Shown piece by piece: positions 62,979-64,000 of a stretch of DNA of 64,000 nt. Numbering within the stretch: the first letter of the stretch is position 1; each line of letters starts with the position of its first letter. A program made the translations under genes and the position numbers. The stretch comes from Sphingomonas profundi (GTDB taxonomy: Bacteria > Pseudomonadota > Alphaproteobacteria > Sphingomonadales > Sphingomonadaceae). The DNA is taken from assembly GCF_009739515.1 (NCBI RefSeq), contig NZ_CP046535.1, positions 1,302,001 through 1,366,000 on the forward strand, given 5' to 3'. Below the pieces are notes generated by a model that had not been told where the DNA came from, ran no database searches, and saw only the letters and a list, made by a program, of their open reading frames with translations.

Positions 62979-64000
62979 TTGTTCGACGTAATTCATTGCC
63001 CGTTGCGGTTGCAGGCGGATCCGGCGCGCGTGGTCGTGCGCCCGTTTCATATCCCTATCGAGGCGAACCCTACCACCGGCGGCAAGGGCCGCGTCCGCCG
63101 CATCGCCGACGCGGTGCTGGAGATGGACGCCGCCGTGGCCCATGCCGAGCTGGAGCTGGTGCTGCGCGACTTCGAGGCGCGGCACTGGCAGACGCGCGCC
63201 GTGTTCATGACCCGCTATCGCGCGATCGAGGCCGCGCTGAAGCTGGACGGCGATGCGATCAGCGAGGAGAAGAAGCAGCTGATCGGCGCCTTCTTCTGCC
63301 ACGAATACAGCTACGCCGCCGCCGCCCTGATGAACCCCAGCATCGTCGCCGCGCCGGACCAGAGCGGCCTCAGCGACGGTGCCGTGCGTATCGCCATGTC
63401 GCTGCGCGCGGTGGGTGAGGGGCACATTTCCTCGGTGGCATTCCGCGAGGGCATACTCGGCCCCGGCGCCAGTTTCGAGCTGATGCCCGAGCCGCCCTTC
63501 GCCACCGCCGCCGACACGGCGGTGGAGCTGCCGCGCGGCGCCGTTGAGGTGCATCGCCACCGTGACAGCTCGCTCTCCGGCACCGTGCTGTTCCCGATGA
63601 CGGCGGCGCAGAGCAAGGGTCTGGAAGACCTCCGCCTCGTCGAGTTCACCCATGACGACGGCACGACCGAGTGGATCGGCACCTACACCGCCTATAACGG
63701 CGCGCATATCCGTTCGGAGCTGATGCGCACGCGCGATTTCCGCAGCTTCGTCCTCGCCCCGCTCAGCGGCCCGGCGGCGCGCAACAAGGGGATGGCGCTG
63801 TTCCCCCGCCGCATCGACGGCGAATATCTTATGATCGGCCGGCAGGATGGCGAGAACGTCTTCCTCATCCGCTCCCGCGAGATCGATCACTGGGGCGAGG
63901 GCGAGCTGCTGCTGACCCCGGCCTATCCGTGGGAACAGGTGCAGATGGGCAATTGCGGCTCGCCGATCGAGCTGGACGAGGGCTGGCTGGTGCTGACCCA
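62979..64000 (+). CDS. GH130-family glycoside phosphorylase/hydrolase, N-terminal part (runs off the right edge)
   Basis: About 340 residues of an enzyme of glycoside hydrolase family 130, whose members cleave beta-mannosides, mostly by phosphorolysis. The N-terminal helical extension (VVRPFHIPIEANPTTGGKG, RIADAVLEMDAAVAHAEL) is typical of longer GH130 members. The family motif GLEDLRLVEF contains the candidate general acid Asp217. Beta-propeller strands such as EWIGTYTAYNG and YLMIGRQDGENVFLI follow. The start is a TTG at 62979: an in-frame stop lies at 62961-62963, AGAGGG precedes the TTG by 10 nt, and no ATG or GTG in frame fits. It is co-transcribed with the GT4 gene. The C-terminus is outside the window. 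Confidence 0.85.
   Translation, partial: MFDVIHCPLRLQADPARVVVRPFHIPIEANPTTGGKGRVRRIADAVLEMDAAVAHAELELVLRDFEARHWQTRAVFMTRYRAIEAALKLDGDAISEEKKQLIGAFFCHEYSYAAAALMNPSIVAAPDQSGLSDGAVRIAMSLRAVGEGHISSVAFREGILGPGASFELMPEPPFATAADTAVELPRGAVEVHRHRDSSLSGTVLFPMTAAQSKGLEDLRLVEFTHDDGTTEWIGTYTAYNGAHIRSELMRTRDFRSFVLAPLSGPAARNKGMALFPRRIDGEYLMIGRQDGENVFLIRSREIDHWGEGELLLTPAYPWEQVQMGNCGSPIELDEGWLVLT

Overview
The window is high-GC with GC-rich third codon positions. It carries sphingomonad-type intergenic hairpin repeats and gene families typical of Alphaproteobacteria, so it most probably comes from Sphingomonas or a close relative. This is inferred from gene content and composition; no marker gene such as rRNA is present. 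I see no rRNA, tRNA, CRISPR array, IS element or integrase.

Layout. (1) 1-2682, minus: a CcmI/CycH-like TPR protein, WecB epimerase and the start of class II DAHP synthase. (2) 2832-5775, plus: a CPBP protease overlapping a TIR-transmembrane-DUF4384-like protein, then an OmpA-family protein. (3) 6072-11299, plus: a three-gene redox operon made of a cytosolic flavoprotein with two cyclic-nucleotide-binding domains and four [4Fe-4S] clusters, a membrane protein with two H-x13-H helices typical of di-heme cytochrome b, and an FHA-transmembrane-decaheme cytochrome c fusion. (4) 11463-13589, plus: a class III phosphodiesterase behind a perfect CRP-type palindrome, a squalene/phytoene synthase-like protein and an EF-hand protein. 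(5) 23807-13931, minus: a tightly packed operon of a pentaheme cytochrome, a tandem HbpS/GlcG lipoprotein, an outer-membrane beta-barrel and a decaheme cytochrome with a C-terminal LVIVD propeller. (6) 24012-25748, plus: a divergently placed, sequence-divergent class III nucleotide cyclase. (7) 25887-30889, minus: aldehyde dehydrogenase, a ThDP enzyme of the acetolactate synthase family, and CysS. (8) 59878-31023, minus: CHAT protease, CHASE2-cyclase, FecR-like protein, FhaC/ShlB transporter and a 6933-residue exoprotein that fills a third of the window. (9) 60159-64000: a small lipoprotein, then a GT4 glycosyltransferase and the start of a GH130 enzyme.

How the parts may work together. Regions 3 to 6 hold about 25 c-type haem sites, a di-haem b-type membrane protein, a flavin/iron-sulphur module, an outer-membrane barrel and an extracellular-type decaheme propeller. 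These are all the layers needed to carry electrons between cytosol and cell surface. The cytosolic module has cyclic-nucleotide sensor domains, and the same 20 kb encodes a nucleotide cyclase, a cyclic-nucleotide phosphodiesterase and CRP-type palindromes. I read this as a candidate cyclic-nucleotide-controlled trans-envelope electron conduit. The domains are visible in the sequence; the pathway, its direction and its control are inference. The second notable unit is the CHAT protease/CHASE2 cyclase/two-partner-secretion cluster, which may couple signalling and proteolysis to display of a giant adhesin.
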